Shown: positions 7,639 to 16,174, numbered from the stretch's first letter. The stretch: DNA of 43,791 bases from Candidatus Bipolaricaulota bacterium (GCA_014360995.1 JACIWL010000011.1:1-43791); one strand, 5' to 3'. Notes: generated from the sequence alone by a model not told the origin. Numbers and translations: made by a program.

Positions 7639-8855
7639 CGCAAGGCCTCCCAAACCCTATCCAGGGCGGCCAAAAAAGCTTCCACCTCCTCGCGGGTGTT
7701 GTAAAGGTAAAAGGAGGCGCGGCAGGAGGCGGGGATGCCCAGGCGGCGATGGAGGGGCTGGGCACAATGATGACCGGCGCGAATGCAAATTCCCTCTTGG
7801 TCCAGAAGGGTGGCCACATCATGCGGATGGAGGCCTTTTAGGTTGAAGGAGACCAGCGCTCCGCGCTCCTTCGGATCGCGCGGGCCGTAGATCTCCACAA
7901 AAGAGCGGGTTTGCAACCCCTCCAGGGCCAAGGCAGTTAGTTCTCTTCCATGGGCGTTCACCGTAGGCATCCCTATCCCCGCGAGATATTCCACGGCCGC
8001 GGCGAGGCCAATGGCCTGGGCAATGGGCGGGGTTCCCGCCTCGAACTTGGCCGGGGGATCGGCCCAAACGGCCCGGTCCAGCCAAACCTCCCGGATCATC
8101 TCCCCGCCGGTGAGAAAAGGAGGCCACTCCTCAAGGAGCTCGCTTTTTGCCCAAAGAACGCCGATCCCAGTGGGACCCAACATCTTGTGGCCGGAGAAGG
8201 CCAAAACATCGGCGCCAAGCTCCTTTACACTTACCGGCATATGAGGTACGGATTGGGCGGCATCCACAACCACCACCGCCCCAACCCGGTGGGCCTCCTC
8301 CGCAATCTCCCCCACCGGGTTGATCGTGCCCAATACGTTGGATACATGGGCCAGCGCCACCACTTTCGTCCGGCGATTTAGCATTTTTCGGAAGGCGCTT
8401 AGATCGAGATGTCCCCCCTCCGTAATGGGAACGGCTAAAAGTTCGGCACCTTTTCGGCGGGCCAGCTCCTGCCAGGGGAGGATGTTGGCGTGGTGTTCCA
8501 TTTCGGTGACGATGATCCGGTCGCCCAGAGAGACGCGGGTTTCCCCCAAAGCCCAGGCCGCAAGGTTCAACCCTTCGGTAGTCCCGCGGGTGAATACGAT
8601 CTCCTCCGCTCGTGCCCCGAGGAATTCCGCCACCATACGGCGCGCAGCTTCATAAAGCTCGGTGGCCTCGTGGGAAAGAAGGTAAACGCCACGGCGCACG
8701 TTGGCGTTTTGCTCCCGGTAGAAGCGGGCCTCGGTCTCGATCACCTGGATTGGCTTTTGGCTTGTGGCCGCCGAGTCCAGGTAGATGAGGGGTTTCCCGT
8801 TCTCCAGCCGCCCTAGGATGGGGAAATCCGCGCGGAGCTTGGCAAGATCCATCAT
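7635..8855 (-). CDS. sufS: Cysteine desulfurase (class II, SufS)
   Basis: A 406-residue PLP enzyme that takes sulfur from cysteine for Fe-S assembly. Visible are the N-terminal YLDSAATSQKP, TRGTTEGLNL, EHHANILPW, the cofactor aspartate in VVVDAAQSVPHMPV, the PLP lysine in FSGHKMLGPTGIGVL, and the active-site cysteine in the short loop RAGHHCAQPLHRRLG near the C-terminus, which marks the SufS rather than the IscS type. The start forms an ATGA overlap with the sufB stop (8852-8855), and the stop overlaps the sufU start in the same way. Confidence 0.96.
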   Translation of the reverse strand: MMDLAKLRADFPILGRLENGKPLIYLDSAATSQKPIQVIETEARFYREQNANVRRGVYLLSHEATELYEAARRMVAEFLGARAEEIVFTRGTTEGLNLAAWALGETRVSLGDRIIVTEMEHHANILPWQELARRKGAELLAVPITEGGHLDLSAFRKMLNRRTKVVALAHVSNVLGTINPVGEIAEEAHRVGAVVVVDAAQSVPHMPVSVKELGADVLAFSGHKMLGPTGIGVLWAKSELLEEWPPFLTGGEMIREVWLDRAVWADPPAKFEAGTPPIAQAIGLAAAVEYLAGIGMPTVNAHGRELTALALEGLQTRSFVEIYGPRDPKERGALVSFNLKGLHPHDVATLLDQEGICIRAGHHCAQPLHRRLGIPASCRASFYLYNTREEVEAFLAALDRVWEALR

Positions 8856-10180
8856 GCGATGGCCCCCTCAAAGCTCATCTCCAACAGGCGGCGCAGCTCC
8901 ACCGCATATTCCAGGGGGATCTCCTTGAGGATCGGGGAAACAAAGCCGTTCACAATAAGGCTCAGAGCCTGGGACTCGTCAAGGCCGCGGGACATGAGAT
9001 AGAAAAGCTGTTCCTGGGAGACACGGCCCACGGTGGCCTCGTGGCCCAGCTCCACCTCGTCGTTCTCGGCGTTTATGACGGGGATGGTTTCCGTACGGGC
9101 CTCCGGCGAAAGAAGAAGGGTTGAGCACTCCACATGGGCCCTCGCACCCCGGGCCTCAGAAGCCACATAGACCAGACCACGAAAAACGCTTTTCGCCCGC
9201 CCTTGCACCACCGAGCGTGAAATCAAGCGGGACGTGGTATCCGAGGCACGGTGGATGGCCCGAGCTCCAGTGTCTAGCCACATCCCCTCCTGGGCAAAGG
9301 TGAAAGAAAGGTTTTCTGTGCGCGCGCCTTTTCCTAAAAGCACAGTGGTGGGATAGAGCATGGTCACTTTGCTCCCAAGGGAGCCGGAGACCCAATCCAC
9401 ACTGGCCCCAGCATAGGCCCAGGCCCGCTTGTTGTTGAGGTTGTACACGTTTTTGGACCAATTTTGGATGGTGGTAAAACGCACCCGTGCATCTTCTTTG
9501 GCGTAGATCTCCACCATACCGGAATGCAGGCTCGTCCGGCTATAGCGGGGCGCGGAGCAGCCCTCAATGTAATGCAGAGAACTTCCCCGCTCGGCGATGA
9601 TGAGGGTGTGCTCGAACTGCCCAACTCCTTCCGTCTGCATGCGGTAGTACGCCTGAAGGGGGATTTCCACCTCCACCCCCTCGGGGATCCAGATAAAAGT
9701 CCCGCCGCTCCACACGGCCCCGTGCAGGGCGGCAAACTTATTGTCTTCGGGCGGGATGATCTTCATGAAGTAGTCCTGGACCCAGGGAAATTCCCGCACG
9801 GCTTTTTCCATGCTAGTGAAGATGACCCCTTTAGCCCGAAGTTCATTAAGAAGAGAACGATAAACCTCCTCGGAATCCACCTGGGCTCCCAGGCCGGCCA
9901 GGGCCTTCTGCTCCGCTTCCGGAAGGCCAAGGGCCTGGAAGGTGCGGCGGATTTCTTCGGGAAGCTCCTCCCAGCGCCGGACGGGGTCCACAGGGCGGGC
10001 ATAATAAGTGAGATCTCCCAAATCCAGCGCGGAGAGATCCGGTCCGAAGCGGGGCATGGGGAGTTTCTCAAAGATCTCTAGGCACCTCAAGCGGTGCTCC
10101 CGCATCCAATCCGGCTCGTTCTTCTCCCAGGAAAGCCGCTCCACGAAGTCCTTGGAGAGCCTAGCCGCTACTTTGCTCAT
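8852..10180 (-). CDS. sufB: Fe-S cluster assembly scaffold SufB
   Basis: A 442-residue SufB. Recognisable are GVIFTSMEKAVREFPW, FAALHGAVWSGGTFIWIPEGV, HYIEGCSAP, NWSKNVYNLNNKRA and the C-terminal ENDEVELGHEATVGRVSQEQLFYLMSRG with the conserved glutamate/histidine region. The VECSTLLLS cysteine matches the core sulfur-relay cysteine position. SufB normally pairs with SufD and the ATPase SufC as SufBC2D. No sufD is next to it here, so either a SufB2C2 complex operates or sufD lies elsewhere. The ATG at 10180 overlaps the sufC stop by 4 bases; the upstream extension lacks homology. Confidence 0.95.
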   Translation of the reverse strand: MSKVAARLSKDFVERLSWEKNEPDWMREHRLRCLEIFEKLPMPRFGPDLSALDLGDLTYYARPVDPVRRWEELPEEIRRTFQALGLPEAEQKALAGLGAQVDSEEVYRSLLNELRAKGVIFTSMEKAVREFPWVQDYFMKIIPPEDNKFAALHGAVWSGGTFIWIPEGVEVEIPLQAYYRMQTEGVGQFEHTLIIAERGSSLHYIEGCSAPRYSRTSLHSGMVEIYAKEDARVRFTTIQNWSKNVYNLNNKRAWAYAGASVDWVSGSLGSKVTMLYPTTVLLGKGARTENLSFTFAQEGMWLDTGARAIHRASDTTSRLISRSVVQGRAKSVFRGLVYVASEARGARAHVECSTLLLSPEARTETIPVINAENDEVELGHEATVGRVSQEQLFYLMSRGLDESQALSLIVNGFVSPILKEIPLEYAVELRRLLEMSFEGAIA

Positions 10181-10899
10181 CGCCGCACCACCTCGAAGCC
10201 CATCTCCCCGATCTTCCACGCCAGTTCCGGCCCTCCACGATCCGAGATCTTTCCATCCAGAAGAACAAAAACTTCATCCGGAGGCACGTGCTCAAGGAGG
10301 CGGGGGTAATGGGTGATGATGAGGATCGCCGTCCCAAAGGCGGCCATTTCCGTTATGACTTCGGCGATTAGGCGCAGGGCGTCCACATCTACCCCGGAGT
10401 CCGGCTCATCCAAAAGAGCCACTTTTGGCCGAAGCATGTAAAGCGCTAAAAGCTCCGCGCGCTTCTTCTCACCGCCCGAGAAGCCCACGTTCAACTCGCG
10501 CCCTTTGAATTCCTCCATCCTCAGGCGCCTAAGGGCCTGGGGGAAGGCCTTTTGGAACTCACAGAAACCTTTTCCCCGTTCGCTACAGGCCAGGCGCAAG
10601 AATTCTCGGAGCTTTACTCCCTCGACTTCCGGCGGGTGCTGGAAGGCCACGAAGAGCCCAGCCCGAGCCCGCTCATGGGGTAGAAGGCCCAAAAGGTCTT
10701 GGCCTTCCAAAAAGGCCTGGCCCCGCACCACTTGGTACTCGGGATGGCCAGCCAAGGCCAGGGCAAGGGTGCTCTTCCCCGAGCCGTTTGGGCCCATGAG
10801 GGCGTGAACTTTTCCGGCCTCCAGGGCAAAGTCCACGCCCCGCAGGATGAGTTTGTCCCCAACACGAACGTGAAGATCGCGCACCTCTAAAGCGGCCAT
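10177..10899 (-). CDS. sufC: Fe-S assembly ATPase SufC
   Basis: A 240-residue ABC-type soluble ATPase. It has Walker A GPNGSGKST (about 36-44), the SufC-specific signature NVGFSGGEKKRAELL, Walker B VALLDEPDSGVDVDAL and the switch histidine in IITHYPRLL. SufC binds SufB (and SufD) and drives the conformational change that exposes the assembly site. It is the first gene of the sufC-B-S-U operon and has a leaderless promoter 8 bases before its ATG. Confidence 0.97.
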   Translation of the reverse strand: MAALEVRDLHVRVGDKLILRGVDFALEAGKVHALMGPNGSGKSTLALALAGHPEYQVVRGQAFLEGQDLLGLLPHERARAGLFVAFQHPPEVEGVKLREFLRLACSERGKGFCEFQKAFPQALRRLRMEEFKGRELNVGFSGGEKKRAELLALYMLRPKVALLDEPDSGVDVDALRLIAEVITEMAAFGTAILIITHYPRLLEHVPPDEVFVLLDGKISDRGGPELAWKIGEMGFEVVRR

Positions 10900-10907
10900 T
10901 TCTCAAA

Positions 10908-10936
10908 ATCTTACCAAAAGGTCCGATTAACCGCAA
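10908..10936 (-). promoter_or_regulatory. Leaderless promoter of the suf operon
   Basis: Minus-strand TTGCGG (10936-10931), a 17-base spacer and TAAGAT (10913-10908) lie 8 bases before the sufC ATG at 10899. No ribosome site is visible. The -35 hexamer falls inside the spacer region of the divergent gatB promoter, so the two promoters probably exclude each other. Confidence 0.68.
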
Positions 10937-10941
10937 CGTGG

Positions 10942-10947
10942 TATACT
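10942..10947 (+). promoter_or_regulatory. -10 box of the leaderless gatB promoter
   Basis: TATACT lies 9 bases before the gatB ATG (10957), with no Shine-Dalgarno between. The -35 region (AGGTCC at 10919-10924) is poor. The element overlaps the divergent suf promoter. Confidence 0.58.
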
Positions 10948-10956
10948 TCCGTCGTT

Positions 10957-12357
10957 ATGGACGCAGTCATTGGGCTTGAGATCCACGTGCAGCTCCTCAC
11001 GCGCACCAAGCTCTTTTGCCCCTGCCGCGCCGATTACTTCGCCGCTCCCCCCAACACCCTGACCTGTCCCGTATGCCTTGGCCTCCCCGGCGCCCTTCCC
11101 GTCCTGAACAAGCGTGCGGTGGAACTGGCCCTGCGAGTGGCCTTGGCCCTGGGTGCGCAGGTGCAAGAGGTCTCCCATTTCGACCGCAAAAATTACTTCT
11201 ACCCCGACCTCCCCAAAGGCTATCAAATCACCCAGCGGGAGATCCCCTTGGCCACAGGTGGAACCCTTTCCTTTAAGGTCGAGGGCCAGAAAAAAACCGT
11301 GCGCATCCGGGAAATGCACCTGGAAGAGGACGCAGGAAAACTAATCCACACCGAATCCAAAACCCTGATCGATTTCAATCGCTGCGGTGTTCCGCTGGTG
11401 GAGATCGTCACCGAGCCCGATCTTCGCTCCCCGCGGGAGGCCCGGGAATTCCTGCGGACCCTGCGCACCCTCCTCCGCCACCTTGGGGTGTCCAACGCCG
11501 ACATGGAAAAAGGCGAGCTTCGCTGTGACGCAAACGTCTCCCTCTCCGTGGACGGAGGAATGGGAACGAAAACGGAGATCAAAAACCTCAACAGTTTTCG
11601 GGCTGTGGAAAAAGCCCTTTCCGCGGCAATTGAATACCAGTGGGAAAGGCTTTCCCGAGGGGAGCGGGTGGAGCAGGTGACCTTTGGCTGGGACGACAGC
11701 CGCGACGAACTCGTAGTCCAGCGGGTAAAGGAAGAGGCCCACGACTACCGGTACTTTCCCGATCCCGATCTTGTGCCGCTTGTGATTTCCCGGGAATGGC
11801 TAGAGGAAGTGCGGGCGCGGATGCCCGAGCTCCCCTGGGAGCGGGTGGCCAGGTGGGCCCGGGAGTACGGCGTTCCCGAAAGGGAGGCGGAGGCCCTCCT
11901 TGCTGAGCCCGCCCGCGCCGCTTTCTTTGAGGAGGTGGCCAAAGCCATTCCCAATCCCAAAGCGGCCGTGGGATGGGTCCTCTCCGAGCTTTTGCCTTAC
12001 TGGACCGACGAAGAGCCGCCCCTTTCCCCGGCGGACCTTGCCCTTCTCATCCGCAAAGTGGAGGAAGGGACCCTTCCCCGGAACAAAGCCAAAGAGATCC
12101 TGGAACAAGTGGCCAAAAAGGAGGGCACGGTACCAGAGCTTGTCCGTGCCGCGGAGGGCTCGGTTTTACGCGATGAAGAGGGGCTGAGAGCTCTGGCCGC
12201 GGAAGTCCTCGCCGCCCACCCCCAAGCCGTGGCCGATTATCGCCAGGGAAAAATACAAGCCCTCGGCTTCTTGGTGGGCCAGGCTATGAAAAAAGCTCAA
12301 GGCCGCGCCGATCCCAAACGCTTAGCCCAGATCCTTCAAGAGCTCCTCAGGGAATAA
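10957..12357 (+). CDS. gatB: Aspartyl/glutamyl-tRNA(Asn/Gln) amidotransferase subunit B
   Basis: A 466-residue GatB. It begins AVIGLEIHVQLLT, carries the zinc-type cysteines of CPCRADYF and CPVCLGLPG, and has NYFYPDLPKGYQITQ, FNRCGVPLVEIVTEPDL, GELRCDANVS, KTEIKNLNSFRAVEKAL and RYFPDPDLVPL, with the helical and YqeY-like tail. With GatA and GatC (not in the window) it converts misacylated Glu-tRNA(Gln) or Asp-tRNA(Asn), implying a non-discriminating GluRS and/or AspRS. It is monocistronic and divergent from suf. Its 3' end overlaps the convergent nuclease-fold gene by 11 bases. Confidence 0.97.
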   Translation: MDAVIGLEIHVQLLTRTKLFCPCRADYFAAPPNTLTCPVCLGLPGALPVLNKRAVELALRVALALGAQVQEVSHFDRKNYFYPDLPKGYQITQREIPLATGGTLSFKVEGQKKTVRIREMHLEEDAGKLIHTESKTLIDFNRCGVPLVEIVTEPDLRSPREAREFLRTLRTLLRHLGVSNADMEKGELRCDANVSLSVDGGMGTKTEIKNLNSFRAVEKALSAAIEYQWERLSRGERVEQVTFGWDDSRDELVVQRVKEEAHDYRYFPDPDLVPLVISREWLEEVRARMPELPWERVARWAREYGVPEREAEALLAEPARAAFFEEVAKAIPNPKAAVGWVLSELLPYWTDEEPPLSPADLALLIRKVEEGTLPRNKAKEILEQVAKKEGTVPELVRAAEGSVLRDEEGLRALAAEVLAAHPQAVADYRQGKIQALGFLVGQAMKKAQGRADPKRLAQILQELLRE

Positions 12358-13126
12358 CCAAGTTCGATGGATCGGAAAGCTGGATCTCCGGAACGCCCTG
12401 GTAGAGGCGGATTTCCCCCAGCGCTCGCACGGTCCGGCCAAGGAGGTTGTTCCAAAAGCGCGCGCCAAAAGCGGCCTCGAATTTGCCCACGTGGCGGGCG
12501 GGGATGAACAGGGTGAACCGGCCCGGGTCGGGGTAGGGCTTGCCAAGGTTAAGGAAGACATCGCCGCTCCGGCTCGTGCCCACGCTGGCCACAGGGCCCT
12601 CCACACAGGCCATCTCGCCCACATGCCTTCCGGCCTCGCTCCAGGAGTAAACGGCAGGGCAGACTAGTGTCGGTTTGGTCGCAGGAACGCGGTCTAAATA
12701 AGAGAAAACGTGGTCGTAGCGGCTTGCCCCCGCCACAGGACCAAACCCCACAAGGTCAGTAGAGACGAGGATAGCGTTGACAAGGAGCTTTCCAGTTTTA
12801 TCCAAGAAAACGTAGGCCAGAAGACGGCCAGCTTCATCGCGGATTTTTTCATCTAGCTCAAGAAAAACTCTTCTTCCCTCCACAAGAGCGCCGTTTAAGG
12901 CTCGGGCAAGTTCAGCTTCTTCGGGTCGGCCTGGAAGTTGAACCCCGATATAGCGCACGCGCTCGCTTGCGCCCGGCCTAAGTCCAACTCCTGGGGGAAC
13001 GTCCTCGACGCGCACAAGGATCGTCGCCCCGTCCAGGACCTCCAAAACTTGGGCGGTGATCTCCGGCGCCCCAAAGACGGCAAAGGGCACAAGAATAGCC
13101 AACATGACCAAACCTATGTGCCTCAT
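12347..13126 (-). CDS. Secreted SNase-fold protein with a degenerate active site
   Basis: A 259-residue protein with a signal peptide (hydrophobic 4-19, ending FGAP) and a staphylococcal-nuclease-like domain. Where the active family has DGDT this has DGAT (D32, A34). The arginine is kept (R58), but the catalytic aspartate and glutamate positions read Q63 and G66. It should therefore be inactive as a nuclease and may be a binding protein. The second half (about 165-259) looks like an additional OB-like domain. The start follows AAGGAGG by 4 bases. It lies 44 bases after the thiY-like gene and may be co-transcribed. Compare the intact paralogue at 19675-20490, whose residues align at the same numbers. 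Confidence 0.72.
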   Translation of the reverse strand: MRHIGLVMLAILVPFAVFGAPEITAQVLEVLDGATILVRVEDVPPGVGLRPGASERVRYIGVQLPGRPEEAELARALNGALVEGRRVFLELDEKIRDEAGRLLAYVFLDKTGKLLVNAILVSTDLVGFGPVAGASRYDHVFSYLDRVPATKPTLVCPAVYSWSEAGRHVGEMACVEGPVASVGTSRSGDVFLNLGKPYPDPGRFTLFIPARHVGKFEAAFGARFWNNLLGRTVRALGEIRLYQGVPEIQLSDPSNLVIP

Positions 13127-13170
13127 TTCGCCTCCTTGCAAAAGATATTAGCCGAAAAGGCCAGCTTCCA

Positions 13171-14103
13171 CTATGGCAGAGCCTCGACGGTGTAAAGGAC
13201 TTCCAAGGGAAAGGCCTTTCCGATCATCCCCGTCCGCAAGAGGAATTCTTGCATCGCTTCCCAACGCTTTCGGTCGTCGTGTCTGACCCCTTTGGCGTAA
13301 AGGGGCAAGGTGACCTCAAAGCTTCGCCGGTTAAGCTCGTCGGAAAGTTCGGGGAAGACCTTTGTAAACACAGAAAAGCTCTCCGCAGGATGAGCCCGAA
13401 CATATTCGATCCCACGAGAGATGGCACGCAACACCGCCTGAACTTCCCAAAACCTTTGGGAAAGAAGGTCCGGATGGACCACGAAAAGGAGCTCATAAGT
13501 ATTGGGCACGCCGTAGTCTTCTTGAGGGAAGAAGACCGGGGTATAGCCCAAGAGCTCTACCGCCAAAAGCTCGTAATTGCGGAAGGCGCCAATGGCTGAG
13601 ACGGCCTGGCTTAAAAGGGCTGGAACTGTGCTCATCCCGGTATAGACGAGTTCGTACTCCCCGGGCTCCACGCCGACCGCTTTGAGCATCGTTTGCCAAA
13701 GGATCGGCTCCAAAGGTTCTAGAGAATAGCCGATGGTTCTTCCGCGGAGGTCGGAAAGCTTTTCAATCCCGTACTCCCGCAGGCTCAAAAGCCCGCCCAA
13801 CGCGCCGTCGATGAGGGCTCCCACGGCGATGAGGGGAAGGCCTTCGTCCCGGGCAATGAAAAAGTTCATCTGGGGGGTGAGCCCCATCTCCACCGCTTTG
13901 GTGGCCACAAGCTTCGCCGGCGCACTGGGATCGGAGGGCACGATGAACTTCACCTCGATCCCCTCTTCCCGGAAAAACCCCAACTCCTCCGCCACATAGA
14001 GAGGAACATGGTTCGGATTGGGATAGAAATCCAAAATTATGCTGAAGCTTTCGGCCCAACAAATAACGCCCACAAACAAGATGAGACCAAGCACTCGCCC
14101 CAT
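13171..14103 (-). CDS. ABC transporter substrate-binding protein, ThiY/NMT1 family
   Basis: A 310-residue exported binding protein: signal peptide (1-18, ending CWAES), then LDFYPNPNHVPLYVAEELGFFREEGIEV, the hallmark of the NMT1/THI5-like family. GYSLEPLEPILW and YTGMSTVPALLSQ follow. Such proteins bind thiamine pyrimidine precursors (HMP or formylaminopyrimidine); riboflavin and sulfonate relatives exist. It is last in a tdk-ATPase-permease-binding protein operon, 12 bases after the permease. No TPP riboswitch was seen upstream of the operon, so the thiamine link rests on family resemblance only. Confidence 0.82.
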   Translation of the reverse strand: MGRVLGLILFVGVICWAESFSIILDFYPNPNHVPLYVAEELGFFREEGIEVKFIVPSDPSAPAKLVATKAVEMGLTPQMNFFIARDEGLPLIAVGALIDGALGGLLSLREYGIEKLSDLRGRTIGYSLEPLEPILWQTMLKAVGVEPGEYELVYTGMSTVPALLSQAVSAIGAFRNYELLAVELLGYTPVFFPQEDYGVPNTYELLFVVHPDLLSQRFWEVQAVLRAISRGIEYVRAHPAESFSVFTKVFPELSDELNRRSFEVTLPLYAKGVRHDDRKRWEAMQEFLLRTGMIGKAFPLEVLYTVEALP

Positions 14104-14115
14104 AGCGCAAATATT

Positions 14116-14859
14116 TTACCGGCGGCGGAGAAGAAGGCGTTCACACAGCCCCACCACCCAAAAAAGGCCCAATCCTAAAAGGGTGAGGACGAGGATGGCA
14201 GCAAACACCCGGTCCAGGCGCAAGCGGGCGTTGGCCTGGATCATGAGGTATCCCAAGCCGCGGCTTGCGCCAACCCACTCTCCTACCGTGGCTCCCACCA
14301 AGGCCAGGGTCGCCCCCACCCGAAGTCCGGAAAAAAGAAAAGGTAAAGCCGCCGGACCGCGCACCATAAAGAAAATGCGGCGCTCCGGCGTCCCTAGGGC
14401 CTGGAAGAACTCCACTAATTCCGGCCTAAGGGAGCGCAACCCGTCCAGGAAATTGACGGCCACCGGGAAAAACACGATCATCGCGGCCACGGCCACCTTG
14501 GGCCAAATCCCAAAACCAAACCAAAGGACAAAGAGAGGCGCTACAGCAAATACCGGGATCACTTGCGAACCCACCAAGAAAGGGGTTAGTGCCCGCCTAA
14601 GAGGGCGCACATAAAAGGTCAAAATCCCCACCGCTAGTCCTACCACAGCTCCCAAGCCTAGACCCAGACCTACCTCGGCCAAGGTTACCGAGGCGTGGTA
14701 AAAAAGGAGCGAAAAGTCCTGGCCAAAGGTAAGAAAAACACGACTTGGGGAAGGAAGTACATAAGGGGGAAGCCGGAAAAAGCGCACCACGGCTTCCCAA
14801 ACCCCGAGGAGAAACCCGACCACAGCCAACGCCCACAAAAATTCCGCTTTCCTTTTCAT
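14116..14859 (-). CDS. ABC transporter permease, ThiX/SsuC type
   Basis: A 247-residue integral membrane protein with about six helices. The cytoplasmic EAA loop (EFFQALGTPERRIFFMVRG, about 158-176) contacts the ATPase. The N-terminal RLPPYVLPSPSRVF motif is typical of the nitrate/taurine/thiamine-precursor permease group. The start overlaps the ATPase stop by 4 bases (14856-14859), and the gene precedes the binding protein by 12 bases. It forms the channel of the same transporter. Confidence 0.9.
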   Translation of the reverse strand: MKRKAEFLWALAVVGFLLGVWEAVVRFFRLPPYVLPSPSRVFLTFGQDFSLLFYHASVTLAEVGLGLGLGAVVGLAVGILTFYVRPLRRALTPFLVGSQVIPVFAVAPLFVLWFGFGIWPKVAVAAMIVFFPVAVNFLDGLRSLRPELVEFFQALGTPERRIFFMVRGPAALPFLFSGLRVGATLALVGATVGEWVGASRGLGYLMIQANARLRLDRVFAAILVLTLLGLGLFWVVGLCERLLLRRR

Positions 14860-15602
14860 AAGTTCTTCCTGGCCAAAGCCGCAAGGATAGAAGCTCGCAA
14901 TGCCTGAACGGAGGAAGAGGATTTTTCCCGGGGCCGGGTCATATTGAGCGGGAAGGTAGCGGCTACATGAGCCGGGCGCGGGGTAAGAACCACAACTCGG
15001 TCGGAAAGAATCACCGCTTCCTCCACGTCGTGGGTCACGAGGACCACCGTCTTCTTAAGCCTTTGCCATACGCCAAGAAGCCAGTCCTGAAGCTCGGCGC
15101 GGGTTAGGGCATCCAAAGCACCTAAAGGCTCATCCAAAAGAAGGAGATCACGCTTGGCGAAAAATGTGCGTAGAAGAGCAACTCTTTGGCGCATCCCCCC
15201 GGAAAGTTCATGGGGAAAGCTTTTTGCAAAGTCGGCCAGGCCAAAATCCTCAAGGAACTCGAGCGCTTCGCGTTTTGTCTTTTTGTCTACGCGGCCGTCG
15301 GCCTCCCGGGCCGCCAAAATGTTCCCGAGCGCGGTTCGCCAGGGAAGAAGGGATTCGCCCTGGGGCATGTAGGCCACCTGGCCCCGCGGCACTTCTCCGA
15401 ACACCAAAACTTTTCCAGATTGTGGCCGAAGGAGACCGGCGGAGACGCGCAGGAGCGTAGTTTTCCCGCACCCGGAGGGCCCAACTACGCTCACCCACTC
15501 CTCCTTTTCCACAAGAAGGGAAAGGCGGTCCAACACGGAAAGAAAGCCCTTAGGGGTGGGATAACCTGCGCAAACCTCGTGAAGTTCCAAAGCTCCGGTC
15601 AC
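14856..15602 (-). CDS. ABC transporter ATPase, ThiZ/SsuB type
   Basis: A 248-residue ATPase beginning with GTG (VTGALELHEV). It has Walker A GPSGCGKTT, Q-loop MPQGESLLPWRT, signature LSGGMRQRVALLRTF, Walker B LLLLDEPLGALD and the switch VTHDVEEAV. The GTG at 15602 overlaps the tdk stop as GTGA; a longer upstream reading overlaps tdk and has no homology, so it was rejected. It powers the ThiX/ThiY-like transporter. Direct coupling to thymidine kinase is unusual, and may be chance packing or a nucleoside/pyrimidine link. Confidence 0.9.
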   Translation of the reverse strand: MTGALELHEVCAGYPTPKGFLSVLDRLSLLVEKEEWVSVVGPSGCGKTTLLRVSAGLLRPQSGKVLVFGEVPRGQVAYMPQGESLLPWRTALGNILAAREADGRVDKKTKREALEFLEDFGLADFAKSFPHELSGGMRQRVALLRTFFAKRDLLLLDEPLGALDALTRAELQDWLLGVWQRLKKTVVLVTHDVEEAVILSDRVVVLTPRPAHVAATFPLNMTRPREKSSSSVQALRASILAALARKNL

Positions 15603-16159
15603 GGAGCAAGAAAATGGTCGCGGCAGCGGGGCTCGTAAGTCTCCAGCCCCCCGATGAGGACCTCCGGCCCCTCCGTCACGGGGACCCCGTTGCAAAGGCG
15701 CAGGGAGCGCGTGGCGGGGTTCCCACACACTGTGCAGACGGCGGTGAGTTTTAAGACCTCGTCCGCCAGGGCCAAAAGGAACGGCATAGGACCAAACGGC
15801 TCGCCGCGAAAATTCAGATCCAAACCAGCGACAATTACCCGCTTGCCTTGCCGGACTAAAAATTCGCAGAGCTCAGGAAATTCTGGGCCAAAAAAGTTGG
15901 CCTCGTCGAAGGCCAGAACATCTGCGGAAAGAAGCACCGCCGGGAAGGAAGCGGGGTTAACCGAGGTGGGGAGGACGTAACAGGGCCAGCTTCTTCCGTT
16001 GTGGGCCACCACGCGGTCGGGGTGATAGCGGGTATCGAGCTCGGGCTTGCAAAGCACCACGTTTTTCCGGGCGATGCGGGCCCGCTCCACCCGCCTGAGG
16101 AGTTCCTCCGTTTTCCCGGCAAACATCGGGCCAGTGATGACTTCCAGGCGCCCCTTCAT
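15599..16159 (-). CDS. tdk: Thymidine kinase (type II)
   Basis: A 186-residue type II thymidine kinase. The P-loop is GPMFAGKTEELLRR (about 10-23), followed by CKPELDTRY, the catalytic aspartate region VLAFDEANFF, the VAGLDLNFRGEPFG lasso entry, a CTVCG zinc half-site and a late cysteine (ETYEPRCRDH). It phosphorylates thymidine for salvage. It leads the operon with a leaderless promoter 9 bases before the ATG and runs into the thiZ-like gene by a GTGA overlap. Confidence 0.95.
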   Translation of the reverse strand: MKGRLEVITGPMFAGKTEELLRRVERARIARKNVVLCKPELDTRYHPDRVVAHNGRSWPCYVLPTSVNPASFPAVLLSADVLAFDEANFFGPEFPELCEFLVRQGKRVIVAGLDLNFRGEPFGPMPFLLALADEVLKLTAVCTVCGNPATRSLRLCNGVPVTEGPEVLIGGLETYEPRCRDHFLAP

Positions 16160-16168
16160 AGCTAAGGC

Positions 16169-16174
16169 ATTTTA
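16169..16174 (-). promoter_or_regulatory. -10 box of the leaderless tdk-thi operon promoter
   Basis: Minus-strand TAAAAT (16174-16169) lies 9 bases before the tdk ATG, with no ribosome site. No clear -35 is visible. The 215-base gap to the divergent transporter operon holds this and the next promoter; I see no riboswitch in it. Confidence 0.5.
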
